64,000 bases of DNA from Nocardia sp. NBC_01327 (GCF_035958815.1 NZ_CP108383.1:7130001-7194000); one strand, 5' to 3'. Counted from the first letter of the stretch, positions 43,663 to 52,574 are shown. A program made the numbers and translations. The notes: generated from the sequence alone by a model not told the origin.

Positions 43663-45074
43663 GCAAGGGAATCAGTCGCCGAACGTTCATCGGCGCGGCA
43701 GGTGTGGGCGTCGTCGGCGCGTCGGCCTGGGCGATCGGCGATCTTGTCACGACACATGCGTCGACAGCGGTCAGCGATGATCTGCACGCGATCGTGCGAG
43801 GCCAGGTGTCGCTGCCGGAAGACCCGGGGTTCGCGGGGGCGAGCCGGCCGTGGAGTACCGCCATCACGCAGCAGGTACGCGCGGTGGTGGAGCTCGCCGA
43901 CGCCGAGGATGCCACCGCGCTGGTGCGCTACGCCCGCCGCGCCGGACTGACACTGTCGGTCCAACCCAACGGTCACGGCGCCAGCAACGACCTCAACGGC
44001 GTAATCCTCGTGCGCACAAGCAAACTCGACACAGTCCAGGTAGACCCCGCCGCGCGCACCGCACGCGTCGGCGCTGGCGTGCCATGGGGTCGCGTACTCG
44101 CCGAAGCCGGACCACACGGATTGACCGGGCTGGCGGGCAGTTCAGCGGTGGTCAACGTGACCGGGTTCTGTCTCGGCGGTGGATTGAGCTGGTTCGGGCG
44201 CAAACATGGGTGGGCTGCCGATAGCGTCACCGCTTTCGACATTGTCGACCCCGACGGTCACCCCGACCGGATCACCGCCACCTCCGACCCGGACCTGTTC
44301 TGGGCAATGCGCGGCGGCGGTGGCGATTTCGCCCTCGTCACCGCGGTCGAGTTCGATCTGCACCCGGCACCAGCGGTTTTCGGCGGGACAATGGTGTGGC
44401 CGGGGACCGTCGCGCCCGCGGTCATGGCGGCCTTCCGGGACGTGACCGCGAACGCGCCCGATGAATTGACGGTGTGGTTTCAGCAGTTTCAGCCTCCGGG
44501 ATCGCCCACTCCGCTCACCAGCGTCATGGTCGCTTATCTGGGCGACGAGGCCAGCGGGCGGGCATTGCTGTCACGGTTCGACTCGATTCCGGGCACGATC
44601 CAAGACACCCGCCGCATGGTGGCGATCGCCGACCTCGGCGGAATCGCTTCCGAGCCAATCGATCCCAGTCCGGAAATGTTTGTTTCGGAGCTACTGAGCG
44701 GTATCGACGACCGCACCGCCGACGCGCTGCTACAGCCGATAACACCGTTGCTCGCGATGGAGATCCGGCACCTCGGCGGCGCGTTTTCCGGACCGTCCGA
44801 CAGCGCAGCCGGGCAGCTGACGGCTGCCTACTGCCTCATCGCAATCGGAATGGTCACCACGCCGGAATCCAAAGCGGCGATCCAGGCCCGGCGACAGCAG
44901 TACCGCGATGCTCTGCGCCCGGTCTTGGCCGACCGGTCGCCGTTCACATTTCTCACTCCGGGAGACACCGCGGCACGCGCTTTCCCGCCCGCCACATTGA
45001 CCCGCTTACGCGCAATCAAACACAGTCGCGACCCCCACACGGTCATCCGCGCCAACTACCCCGTTCTGGCCTGA
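43659..45074 (+). CDS. Exported FAD-linked oxidoreductase, berberine-bridge-enzyme-like
   Basis: 471 residues from TTG 43659. N-terminus ISRRTFIGAAGVGVVGASAWA is a twin-arginine signal. The PCMH-type FAD domain includes LSVQPNGHGASNDLNG, whose His is the usual site of covalent flavin attachment, then TGFCLGGGLSWFGRKHG and a C-terminal RANYPVL. Such enzymes oxidise sugars, alcohols or alkaloid-like substrates. Repressed, by inference, by the divergent TetR. Confidence 0.9.
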   Translation: MSKGISRRTFIGAAGVGVVGASAWAIGDLVTTHASTAVSDDLHAIVRGQVSLPEDPGFAGASRPWSTAITQQVRAVVELADAEDATALVRYARRAGLTLSVQPNGHGASNDLNGVILVRTSKLDTVQVDPAARTARVGAGVPWGRVLAEAGPHGLTGLAGSSAVVNVTGFCLGGGLSWFGRKHGWAADSVTAFDIVDPDGHPDRITATSDPDLFWAMRGGGGDFALVTAVEFDLHPAPAVFGGTMVWPGTVAPAVMAAFRDVTANAPDELTVWFQQFQPPGSPTPLTSVMVAYLGDEASGRALLSRFDSIPGTIQDTRRMVAIADLGGIASEPIDPSPEMFVSELLSGIDDRTADALLQPITPLLAMEIRHLGGAFSGPSDSAAGQLTAAYCLIAIGMVTTPESKAAIQARRQQYRDALRPVLADRSPFTFLTPGDTAARAFPPATLTRLRAIKHSRDPHTVIRANYPVLA

Positions 45075-45156
45075 TTGCCCCGCGTCAGGGAATATGACGT
45101 CGGCGCTTTCGAACTCGCATGCACGGTGTCCAAACACTCTGGAATCGGCTACTTAA

Positions 45157-45197
45157 GACACTAGTGTCAGGACCTGATCCCGGCCGGGATCAGGTCC
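45157..45197. terminator. Two adjacent perfect palindromes (12 bp and 28 bp)
   Basis: GACACTAGTGTC at 45157-45168, then a 28-bp perfect palindrome at 45170-45197 with arms GGACCTGATCCCGG and CCGGGATCAGGTCC and no loop. It lies 95 bp beyond the flavoenzyme stop. A terminator is the simplest reading, but a loop-free perfect palindrome also fits a protein-binding site. A degraded relative appears near 17,808-17,835. Confidence 0.55.
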
Positions 45198-45313
45198 ATG
45201 TGCGTGCGTCGAGAAGCCGTGCAGACCAAGAGATCTGGACGAATACCCAACGCTCGGGTCTCGGCATTTGCGGATGGTTGGCGTCCGACCGGTTCCCGAT
45301 CTAGGTTCGGCCT

Positions 45314-45748
45314 ATGGACACCGTGATCGAGTCTGCTCCCTACGCGAAGGACTGCATCCAGTGTGGAGCACCGGCCGATGCGACCGTGGTCGAGGTTCTC
45401 ACGGGTGGAAGACATCAGTGGGACCTGCACGGAACCTGCCCGAACTGCGGAAATGAGTGGTACGAGTGTGATTTCGAGCCACCGCCGGCGAGCGTTCGCG
45501 CGGCGATTCTGGCGGCCAACGGCGCCAGTGTGCTTGATCTCGGGGCCGGAAGTGCCACGCCAGCCGCGGTGATGCGCGTACTACGCCAGGTCCGGCCGCT
45601 CTCCCTGTCGCAAGCGCGGGCCATGGCCGATGAGCTTCTGCGCATTGGACTTCGAGGGACTCTGGTAGAGATGGAGTCTCTTGCGCGCCCGCTTCGCGCG
45701 GCCGGTGCTGTCGTGAGTATTCGGCCGAGCAGCGCAGATGACCTTTGA
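45314..45748 (+). CDS. Zinc-ribbon protein with L7/L12-like C-terminal domain
   Basis: 144 residues from ATG 45314. CIQCG and CPNCG form a four-cysteine zinc ribbon (residues about 14-46). The C-terminal half (VMRVLRQVRPLSLSQARAMA ... VEMESLARPLRAAGAVVSI) has the helix-helix-strand pattern of the ribosomal L7/L12 C-terminal fold. The combination is uncommon; function unknown. Confidence 0.65.
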   Translation: MDTVIESAPYAKDCIQCGAPADATVVEVLTGGRHQWDLHGTCPNCGNEWYECDFEPPPASVRAAILAANGASVLDLGAGSATPAAVMRVLRQVRPLSLSQARAMADELLRIGLRGTLVEMESLARPLRAAGAVVSIRPSSADDL

Positions 45749-45844
45749 GCCCACCGCGTTATCGACGCTACCGCCCGGCCACATGACCGCTTCGAACCGA
45801 ACGATCAGCGGCACGACAGTGCGTTCTTCTCGAGGCGTTGTCCG

Positions 45845-46789
45845 CTAATAGATCAATTCCAACTGGAGTTGAGACGGGCTCTCGATGTTGAAATAATCTC
45901 GTAGCGCCACGCCAATTTTTTCGACAACGGCGCATATGTCGTCGTAGCGTGCCGGCCAATCGATCTGGAGCCGCCAGAAGTTTCCGTGCCGATTCTCGAT
46001 CCTTTGCCAACCGGAACTTGCCAGGCCTGCTGCTATTTCAGGACGATTCAGGTGTCTTCCGTCAGCGGACGGATCTGCGTCGATGTTGCAGCGCAATTCG
46101 AAGCCATCCGCTGACTGACCGTCGGCCTCTCGATGCCAGTACGCAATTTGTAGGAATCTCAGGTTGCTGCTGCTCACATTGATCACGGCTTCCGAAGGTA
46201 GATCAACCAATGTCTTCGAAAGAGTCGCAGAGAAACTCGACCAGCTCGTGCCGGGATCCAGTATTTCCAACTCGGGACCGTCATGGTCATCCTCGTCGAG
46301 CTGGTCGATCCACTCCCGATACGCTGGGTTCTCGAACTTCAACACCAAAAACTCGCGTAGCGACAGCAATGTCGCGACAACTGCTGGAAATTCCCAACTC
46401 ACACAAGGCATTTCACCGGGCCTGTAAGACGAGGGCGGCCCCAGCGTAAACGACGATAGTTTGTGACTCAGCTCCGCGAATGCATCGATCACTATGTGCG
46501 GTAACGCCGGATCATCATCGTCGACCGTATCGGTAACGCATGCGAGCAGGTACTCAACGGTTTCCCCGGGAATAAGGGGGTGGTCTAGCTCACCTTCGTA
46601 TACCGAAAATCGAGCCGTGGGATCGTCGATACTCAGGTTCGTGACGAAGCGACCGAACACGTCCCATTGTTCGCTCGCATGCCAGCCGACGGCCGCGCAG
46701 AATCTTGCGACATCCTCCAAAGTCCATCGCCAATCGAAACGCGCTCCGAGTCGCGCGATTTCGATGGCACCACGTGTGTCGACATGCAT
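45845..46789 (-). CDS. Two-domain protein, DUF6301/TY-Chap-like
   Basis: 314 residues from ATG 46789. N-terminal domain begins MHVDTRGAIEIARLGARFDW and contains DVARFCAAVGW, then VSWEFPAVVATLLSLREFLVLKFENPAY. The C-terminal domain contains WSSFSATLSKTLVDLPSEAV and WRLQIDWPARYDDICAVVEKI. The protein at 61,100 has the same two domains in the same order, and the protein at 53,628 has one of them. From memory these resemble DUF6301 and TY-Chap families of Nocardia and relatives, thought to be chaperone-like in type VII-type secretion contexts. No secretion gene is nearby. Confidence 0.72.
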   Translation of the reverse strand: MHVDTRGAIEIARLGARFDWRWTLEDVARFCAAVGWHASEQWDVFGRFVTNLSIDDPTARFSVYEGELDHPLIPGETVEYLLACVTDTVDDDDPALPHIVIDAFAELSHKLSSFTLGPPSSYRPGEMPCVSWEFPAVVATLLSLREFLVLKFENPAYREWIDQLDEDDHDGPELEILDPGTSWSSFSATLSKTLVDLPSEAVINVSSSNLRFLQIAYWHREADGQSADGFELRCNIDADPSADGRHLNRPEIAAGLASSGWQRIENRHGNFWRLQIDWPARYDDICAVVEKIGVALRDYFNIESPSQLQLELIY

Positions 46790-46822
46790 GCTCGGATGCT
46801 ACTTCCCGTGACATGCGATTCC

Positions 46823-47038
46823 TCAGGGTGCTTCCTGCGATCCCACGAGCGAGCGGGGGCTATGCCTCGACTGCGAGGACTCCAAAGGATCGAGCCGCCA
46901 CGCGGCCGCTCCGACCCGCATCCAGGCCCAGAACGAACTCATTGAAACCACCAGTCGGCCATGTCCTTCGCCTCGGACCTCGACAGCGTCGCCGTCGACG
47001 ACGAACCACACTTGCTCTGATCGCAGAGTAATCGGCAA
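46823..47038 (-). CDS. Possible small protein
   Basis: 71 residues from TTG 47038. The first 50 residues (LRSEQVWFVVDGDAVEVRGE, SFWAWMRVGAAAWRL) look protein-like with good codon bias; the tail does not. No clear ribosome site. Could be a remnant. Confidence 0.3.
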   Translation of the reverse strand: MPITLRSEQVWFVVDGDAVEVRGEGHGRLVVSMSSFWAWMRVGAAAWRLDPLESSQSRHSPRSLVGSQEAP

Positions 47039-47077
47039 ATCAGTGTGTTTGTCCGACGGAGATGATCTCGGCGCGTT

Positions 47078-47135
47078 GATCTTCCAGCCCTACCGCTTAT
47101 CCGCTTCGAACCGTGCACCCTGCGGCAGAAGTCGG
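47078..47135 (+). repeat. Hairpin-repeat family, degenerate
   Basis: GCGTTGATCTTCCAGCC, TATCCGCTTCGAACCG and CCTGCGGCAGAAGTCGGCAG. Left and right boxes remain; the stem is poor. Confidence 0.5.
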
Positions 47136-47185
47136 CAGTAGGGTGCGGAGAATGACGGCGGAGCAGTTCCCGCGCCAGTGACGGG

Positions 47186-47429
47186 TTATGGCTCTAGGTC
47201 CAGGATTGCTATGTGGTCGGGCTGCGCGATGGCAAGCCGGGTGCCGTCGGGGTGCGCGGTGGCGACTGGTGTGGGGATGTGGGTGACCCCGTAGCTGCGG
47301 TCCTTGGTTCCGGCGTCCACGCCGCCTCGTCAGCACCACCGCTGCGGCGAGACCGAAGAACGCCGGGAACTCCAACCAGGGCCAGCGCACCGACAGCAGC
47401 ATCAGGCAGCCCACCGCACTGTATGCCAC
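47186..47429 (-). pseudogene. Frameshifted membrane/propeller protein remnant
   Basis: From GTG 47429 one frame gives a hydrophobic stretch (VGCLMLLSVRWPWLEFPAFF, GLAAAVVLTRRR). About 47,310 the sense continues in another frame as DRSYGVTHIPTPVATAHPDG and TRLAIAQPDHIAILDLEP, ending at TAA 47186. The latter is a beta-propeller-type blade. Together they look like a decayed gene with an indel. Confidence 0.45.
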
Positions 47430-47493
47430 CCCTATCGCTCACCGAGTGGCGCGGGATCGCTCATTGAGCCGGCCAAAGCCAATCTCCCTCAGC

Positions 47494-47847
47494 ATGACCG
47501 GTGAACACGAGCACCACCTGTTCGGCACAACGATTCAATACGTCACGCCCGAACGTGACCCGGTTGACTTCGATCTATCGGTGATGCGCGAAGAACGACC
47601 ACGTGTCACGGTAGAAGTCTCAATCGCGGTCGACTGCTGGTGCGATCACGAGCACTCGACGCATGGGATTCGTGCCCAATCCTGGCTGGCCGGGAACGCT
47701 GAATCATTCACTGAGGCCTTCGAGTCCGCAGCAGATGTCCTCGCGAGCTGGACCAGCGGCAGTCACGCTGCGGCGGTCTACCGCTCTGCGGCATGCCTGC
47801 CACCGCCGCCGGATCGATTTCACCTCAACTCGCACGATCAGGCCTGA
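47494..47847 (+). CDS. Uncharacterised small protein
   Basis: 117 residues from ATG 47494 (a longer frame to 47446 exists). Contains VTVEVSIAVDCWCDHEHSTHG and ESFTEAFESAADVLASWTSG. Its last codons (LNSHDQA, TGA) are shared with the 210-bp repeat; the copy at 17,840 keeps the same end as LNSYDQA, so a related gene once stood there. Confidence 0.5.
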   Translation: MTGEHEHHLFGTTIQYVTPERDPVDFDLSVMREERPRVTVEVSIAVDCWCDHEHSTHGIRAQSWLAGNAESFTEAFESAADVLASWTSGSHAAAVYRSAACLPPPPDRFHLNSHDQA

Positions 47848-48028
47848 CCAGAGCACCACCCGCCAGCGGATTCATCGGTCGTAGATATCCCAAATTCGGT
47901 AGTTGAGGACGTTCCGTCGGCCTCAGATGGACACTGCCAGTTGATCTTCCGCCACACCGCCCTGGCCGATTCAGCCAGCGCAATACGCGGCATTACCAGA
48001 TATTCGCGCCGACGGCTGGACAGATCAG
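47821..48028. repeat. 210-bp duplicated segment, copy 2, containing a hairpin repeat
   Basis: Related throughout to 17,840-18,050. It includes the end of the plus-strand gene at its left, the left box CAGTTGATCTTCCGCC, the arms CTGGC (47962-47966) and GCCAG (47974-47978), GCGGCATTACCAGATATTC, and GATCAG at its right, giving the TGA of the minus-strand gene. Confidence 0.85.
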
Positions 48029-48546
48029 ACAAACCATTCAACAGACTGGCTGTCTAGAACCGTTGCCTGCCAACCAGCCATGGGCCTGTCGGTCAGACAC
48101 CACTGGTCGAAGACACCCCATGGCGACTGGTCAGCGCCGCACCACAGCCAGCGAGACACGGTCACCTCGGTCCGCGCCCAGTCTCGGTGCCCGAGCTGGC
48201 TTGGGCCACAAGGAATTCCGGCAACGTCGAACCCCATTCGCTGTCGGGGATGTAGTCCGACCCGGCGCAGTGCCTCCGCGCTGATCTCGATCTCGAACCC
48301 AAACGGCGGCAACGCTGGTCCGCCGTGGTCTCCCGGCAAACGGTTCACACTGAATTCGCTCGTATCGAACGGCATCCAATCGATGCCGCGTCGCTGCAGT
48401 CAACCGGCCAGAAATCGACGTGGGGCCAGCTTCGGATGGTTCATGTAGTTGCCGACGGTGATCCACGGCAGGTCATAGGGAAATGCCTGTGGATGCGCAT
48501 CCTGGACCTGGGCACCGTCATCGCGCCGACGAATGCTTCTCATCAT
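48025..48546 (-). pseudogene. Uncharacterised gene interrupted by an in-frame TGA
   Basis: From ATG 48546 the minus strand encodes FPYDLPWITVGNYMNHPKLA and PRRFLAG, a TGA at 48400-48402, then in the same frame LQRRGIDWMPFDTSEFSVNR, FGFEIEISAEALRRVGLHPR and onwards to 48025. Both sides read as one continuous protein of about 173 residues. The downstream part could restart at ATG 48375 (116 residues). No selenocysteine element is apparent. Confidence 0.6.
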
Positions 48547-48593
48547 GGTCACCAGTTCACCACGCTGAGCGCATTTGGAGGAAACGCAATTCG

Positions 48594-48657
48594 GCACGGC
48601 CACTTGATCTTCCGCCACTGCGCCGGCCGGTTCGAACAGCGCGGCATGCGGCTAGTG
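48594..48657 (+). repeat. Hairpin-repeat family
   Basis: CACGGCCACTTGATCTTCCG, CGCCGGCCGGTTCGAACAG and GCGCGGCATGCGGCTAGTGA. Lies between two minus-strand genes. Confidence 0.75.
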
Positions 48658-48700
48658 AGAGCCTCGAATGTCGGCCACGCCTCGAATGCTCCTCGGCGGC

Positions 48701-49300
48701 TTATGGTGTGGGTCGGATCAAGGGGAGGAAGATGCTGTCGATGATGTCTTCGATGTCTGCGTCCGGCATGGGTTGCAGCGTCATGAAGACATGGTGGCGG
48801 AGTAGGTCCGCGGGGAGGGTTCGCAGCCTGGGGGTGAGTTTGGCGGGGTCGATCTCGCCGCGTTCGATGGCCGCCGCCAGGATGTCGTCGAGGACCGCCT
48901 TCTGGCCACGGAGCGAGATTTCGCGGAGGTCGGCGAGGGTCTCGCCGGTTTCCTGGTAGTAGCCGCCGAGTTGGACGCCCATCACCGTGGCGAGATCGAT
49001 GCGGGAGTTATTGACCTCACCCAGCAATGCGATGAGATCCCCGCGCAGGGTTCCGGTTTGTGGCGTCGCGATCGGTCGCCGAGCACTCGCATGCGTGATG
49101 GTGGCGTGCAGCAGTTCGCGGCGACTGCTCCAGCGGCGCGCGAGCACCGGGCGGCTGGTGCCCGCCCGGCCGGCGACAGCTTCGAGGGTGAATCCGGCGT
49201 ATCCGTGCTCGCGCAGTACGGCCCAGGCGGCGTCGAGCAGCGCTTCCTCCAGGACCGCGCCGCGGCGGCGTTGGAGTGATTGAGGGTTACTAGGATGCAC
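48701..49300 (-). CDS. TetR-family regulator
   Basis: 199 residues from GTG 49300. HTH: AGFTLEAVAGRAGTSRPVLARRWSSRRELL, of the TetR type with a C-terminal domain common among actinobacterial efflux or oxygenase repressors. Divergent from the flavin monooxygenase; the GATGCG operators sit between them and one covers this start. Confidence 0.92.
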   Translation of the reverse strand: MHPSNPQSLQRRRGAVLEEALLDAAWAVLREHGYAGFTLEAVAGRAGTSRPVLARRWSSRRELLHATITHASARRPIATPQTGTLRGDLIALLGEVNNSRIDLATVMGVQLGGYYQETGETLADLREISLRGQKAVLDDILAAAIERGEIDPAKLTPRLRTLPADLLRHHVFMTLQPMPDADIEDIIDSIFLPLIRPTP

Positions 49301-49357
49301 TTGCGCATCTTATCAGCCGGGGCTACTCTCGGCTCAACAAGATGCGGATCCGCATCT
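49294..49357. promoter_or_regulatory. TetR operators, GATGCG/CGCATC
   Basis: A perfect 18-bp palindrome AGATGCGG-AT-CCGCATCT at 49340-49357 and an imperfect one, GATGC-N6-GCATC, at 49294-49309 over the TetR start. A further GATGC half-site follows at about 49,361. Confidence 0.75.
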
Positions 49358-49379
49358 AAAGATGCTCGTGGAGGAAGTT

Positions 49380-50927
49380 GTGAACACACACGACGCGATC
49401 ATGACCGAAGTGCTCGTCATCGGCGCCGGCCCGGTGGGACTCACGCTGGCGTGCGATCTCGCCCGCCGTGGCGTCGCCTGCCATCTCATCGAGCGGGATG
49501 CGGCTGCCAGTCGTGCGTCCAAGGCCAAGGGGATTCAGTCGCGGTCCCTGGAGGTGCTCGACGATCTCGGCGCCGTCGACCATGTCGTGCGGTACGGCGT
49601 CGCGAATCTGCCTGTGCGCTTTCACGATCCGTCCGGCGGCGTCGCGGATCGGCCGCCGGTCACGGTCCCGGCCAGGGCCGACTTCCGCACCCCCTACCTC
49701 GACATGCTCTGGATCGGGCAGTTCGATGTGGAGCACGCGCTGCGCGAGCGGCTCCACGAACTCGGCGGTGCGGTGGAGTACGGCGCGGAAGCCATTGGTC
49801 TGGTGCAGGATTCGGACCGAGTCTCGGTGACCGTGCGGACCGCGGCGGGCGAGCGCACAATCTGCGCGCGCTATGCCGTGGGCACCGATGGCGGCAAGAG
49901 CACGATCCGCCGTCTGATCGGTCTCCCGCTGGAGGGCGAGACCCGCGAGTACGAGCGCTGGTACCTCGGTGATGTCACCGTCGACGGCCTGCCCCGCGAC
50001 CGCATCCACGTCTGGACCTCCAGCGCCGGAATGCTCGTCCTCACGCCGCTCCCCCACAGCGATATCTGGCAGCTCCAGAACCGTATCCCGGACGATGCGG
50101 AACCGGCCGAGCCGTCCCTCGAGCTCTACCAGCAACTGCTCGACGACCGGAACGCCGGTATCACGCTGACCCGCGCGACCTGGTTGTCGATCTATCGCGT
50201 GAATGTGCGCATGGTGTCCGACTATCGTCGCGGTCGGGTGCTGCTCGCCGGCGATGCCGCGCATGTGCATTCGCCCGCCGGCGGACAGGGCATGAACACC
50301 GGCATTCAGGACGCCTACAACCTCGGCTGGAAGTTGGGCGCGGTCATCGCGGGTGCGCCCGACGAATTGCTGGAAAGCTATGCCGCGGAACGCATCCCCG
50401 TAGCCCGGACGGTACTGGAACTGAGCACCGAGCGGCTGGACCGCGTGGTCGACGGCGCGAATGGCGATATGGGTGAAGTGGCCGCCGCGATGGCCGAGCT
50501 CGCCGACGCCGAGCTGACCACGGGCCTCGGCATCCGCTACGGCGACGAGTCGGCCTCACGCGCTGCGGGCCACCCGATCGCCGGCGACCGGGCGCCGAAC
50601 ATTACCGGTCTGCGCGGTCCCGGCGGCGCTGTCGACCTGTTCGACCTCACCCGTGGTCCGCAGTGGACCCTCCTGGCCTTCGATATCGACGGCAGCTCAA
50701 TGACTCTCGTCGACAGCATCGAATCGGCCGATCTGCGCGCGTACCGGATCACCACCACCCCCGGCGACGGAATGTTCGACGGCGACGGCGAATTCGAGCG
50801 CGTCTACACCCCCGAGCCGGGCGAACTGATTCTCATTCGCCCGGACGGCTACCTCGCCGCGCGCGGGACCGGGGCGGAAGACGCCCTGTCCGAACAACTA
50901 CAGCCGCTGCATTCACCGCTGGGCTGA
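49380..50927 (+). CDS. FAD-dependent aromatic-type monooxygenase (PheA/TfdB family)
   Basis: 515 residues from GTG 49380, with GGAGG 5 nt upstream. Motifs: GAGPVGLTLACDLARRGV (FAD), the DG motif near AVGTDGGKSTIRRL, and GDAAHVHSPAGGQGMNTGIQ, the GD motif. C-terminal thioredoxin-like domain with FDIDGSSMTLVD and LILIRPDGYLA. Hydroxylates aromatic or polyketide substrates. First gene of a two-gene operon under the divergent TetR. Confidence 0.92.
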   Translation: MNTHDAIMTEVLVIGAGPVGLTLACDLARRGVACHLIERDAAASRASKAKGIQSRSLEVLDDLGAVDHVVRYGVANLPVRFHDPSGGVADRPPVTVPARADFRTPYLDMLWIGQFDVEHALRERLHELGGAVEYGAEAIGLVQDSDRVSVTVRTAAGERTICARYAVGTDGGKSTIRRLIGLPLEGETREYERWYLGDVTVDGLPRDRIHVWTSSAGMLVLTPLPHSDIWQLQNRIPDDAEPAEPSLELYQQLLDDRNAGITLTRATWLSIYRVNVRMVSDYRRGRVLLAGDAAHVHSPAGGQGMNTGIQDAYNLGWKLGAVIAGAPDELLESYAAERIPVARTVLELSTERLDRVVDGANGDMGEVAAAMAELADAELTTGLGIRYGDESASRAAGHPIAGDRAPNITGLRGPGGAVDLFDLTRGPQWTLLAFDIDGSSMTLVDSIESADLRAYRITTTPGDGMFDGDGEFERVYTPEPGELILIRPDGYLAARGTGAEDALSEQLQPLHSPLG

Positions 50928-50977
50928 CAACAGCGACCGACGCGACCCGTAGATCATCCGCATCGCAAAGGATTGCA

Positions 50978-51823
50978 ATGAGTACCAAGGATATTCGGTT
51001 CGGCGTCAACCTGAGTTCGACCGGGGGCCGTGAGGCGTGGCAGAGGACCGCGCGGCATGCCGAGGAGCTGGGGTACGACGTTCTACTTGCCCCCGACCAT
51101 CTCGGCAGGCTCACACCGCTCCCCGCGCTGGTATCCGTCGCGGCGGTCACCAGCCGCGCGAAGTTGGGCACGTTCGTTCTCAATACCGGTTTCTACCGGC
51201 CCGCGCTGCTGGCCCGAGATGTCGCCGGATTGCACGAACTCACCGACGGGCGTTTCGAACTCGGTCTCGGCGCGGGGTATGTCGCCGAGGAGTTCGAGGC
51301 TGCCGGGCTGCAGTTCCCGAGCGCACGCCAGCGGGTCGAGCAGCTCGAGCAAACGGTGAGCGAGGTCAGCAAGGCACTGAGCGAGGCCGGGCACCGGGTG
51401 CCGGTGATGATCGCCGGTCAGGGCGACCGGCTGCTCACCGTGGCGGCGCGACATGCCGACATCATCAATATCTCCCTCAGCACGAGCGCCACCCCCGAAC
51501 AACCCGATCCACTCGCCGGGCGGATCGAGCTCATCCGCCGCGTGGCCGGCGATCGTATCGCCGATATCGAACTGTCCCTTGTCCTGCCGATGGTCCATAT
51601 CGGCGGGGTCGACGACATCGATCTGTCCCTGCTCCGACGAATCCACCCCGGCCTGTCCGATGAGGAAATCCTGTGCCTGCCCGGCGTCGTCCACGGCGCC
51701 GCCACCGATATCGCGAACACGCTGCGCCACTACCGCGACACCTATGGCATCACCTACTTCGTCACCATGGGCATCGGGGAAAATCTGACCTCACTCGGCC
51801 GCGTCATCAGCGAATTCCGCTGA
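50978..51823 (+). CDS. LLM-class F420-dependent oxidoreductase
   Basis: 281 residues from ATG 50978, 50 bp after the monooxygenase. FGVNLSSTGGREAWQRTARH, LGTFVLNTGFYRPALLARDV, DGRFELGLGAGYVAEEFEAA and GLSDEEILCLPGVVHG fit the bacterial luciferase-like fold with F420 use, close to the TIGR03621-type subfamily as I recall it. Probably acts on the product or substrate of the monooxygenase. Confidence 0.9.
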   Translation: MSTKDIRFGVNLSSTGGREAWQRTARHAEELGYDVLLAPDHLGRLTPLPALVSVAAVTSRAKLGTFVLNTGFYRPALLARDVAGLHELTDGRFELGLGAGYVAEEFEAAGLQFPSARQRVEQLEQTVSEVSKALSEAGHRVPVMIAGQGDRLLTVAARHADIINISLSTSATPEQPDPLAGRIELIRRVAGDRIADIELSLVLPMVHIGGVDDIDLSLLRRIHPGLSDEEILCLPGVVHGAATDIANTLRHYRDTYGITYFVTMGIGENLTSLGRVISEFR

Positions 51824-52019
51824 TAGACAATGTCACTCGATGGATTGCTCCGCACCGAATCCGCCCGGATCGGTGCGGGGTCCGTCGGTCATCGCAACGA
51901 CCGCACGGGGTTCTTCCAGCCACACCGGCCGCCGCACTCGACCCGGTTGTGATCGAATTCTGCGGTGATGTGCCACGCACGAGCCGGATGCCCGCGGATC
52001 GGGCACTTACCGAAGTAGT

Positions 52020-52574
52020 TCAGAAGCCCTTCCGTTCAGATCTTGTGATGACCAGGCCAGGGTTTCGCCTGTGTAGCTCATCGGCGATGTCGTCCAGTGA
52101 TGTTGGGCGTAGCCAGCGCTCCGAGAGGGTAAGCGGGTATCCGATCCAGAACTTGCCCAGCGGGCCGTAAATCCATCTGGGCCAAGCACTTTCGGTGAGC
52201 TTCGGCTTTGGCTCGACTAGTTCGACGGATAGATGCCTCCTCGAATGGGACGTGATCAGATGGATGCGAGATATCCCCGCCCACGGGATTCGGCCGAATG
52301 GGCTCAGCGTCATCCCCTGATCGTCGACTGTCACATCGGGTGAGCGACGGATGAAGTGGTGCAGTCCGAGGAGAACAGAAAGAACTCCCGAACCAATCGC
52401 ACACACCACGGGGAACGTCGGCGCCCGATTGCTGCTGGTGGTCGTCGTCACGAATAGCAACCAGCCGACCGCAATCGCTACCAGACCCCACACCACCATC
52501 TCTGCCCAACGTACCCACGAAGATCGAAAGATCGTTGGCGATATCGGCACTTCCCGAGGCAGGTCCACGATCAT
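52020..52574 (-). CDS. Membrane protein with PH-like domain
   Basis: 184 residues from ATG 52574. Two TM helices (WAEMVVWGLVAIAVGWLLFV and VVCAIGSGVLSVLLGLHHFI), then a soluble part with VTVDDQGMTLSPFGRIPWAG and LTLSERWLRPTSLDDIADEL, similar to bacterial PH-like membrane-anchored proteins. Function unknown. Confidence 0.65.
   Translation of the reverse strand: MIVDLPREVPISPTIFRSSWVRWAEMVVWGLVAIAVGWLLFVTTTTSSNRAPTFPVVCAIGSGVLSVLLGLHHFIRRSPDVTVDDQGMTLSPFGRIPWAGISRIHLITSHSRRHLSVELVEPKPKLTESAWPRWIYGPLGKFWIGYPLTLSERWLRPTSLDDIADELHRRNPGLVITRSERKGF

Noticed and set aside
48400..48402. In-frame TGA read as selenocysteine
   Set aside because: No downstream SECIS-like hairpin or selenoprotein family resemblance, and the position (after FLAG) is not a catalytic site.
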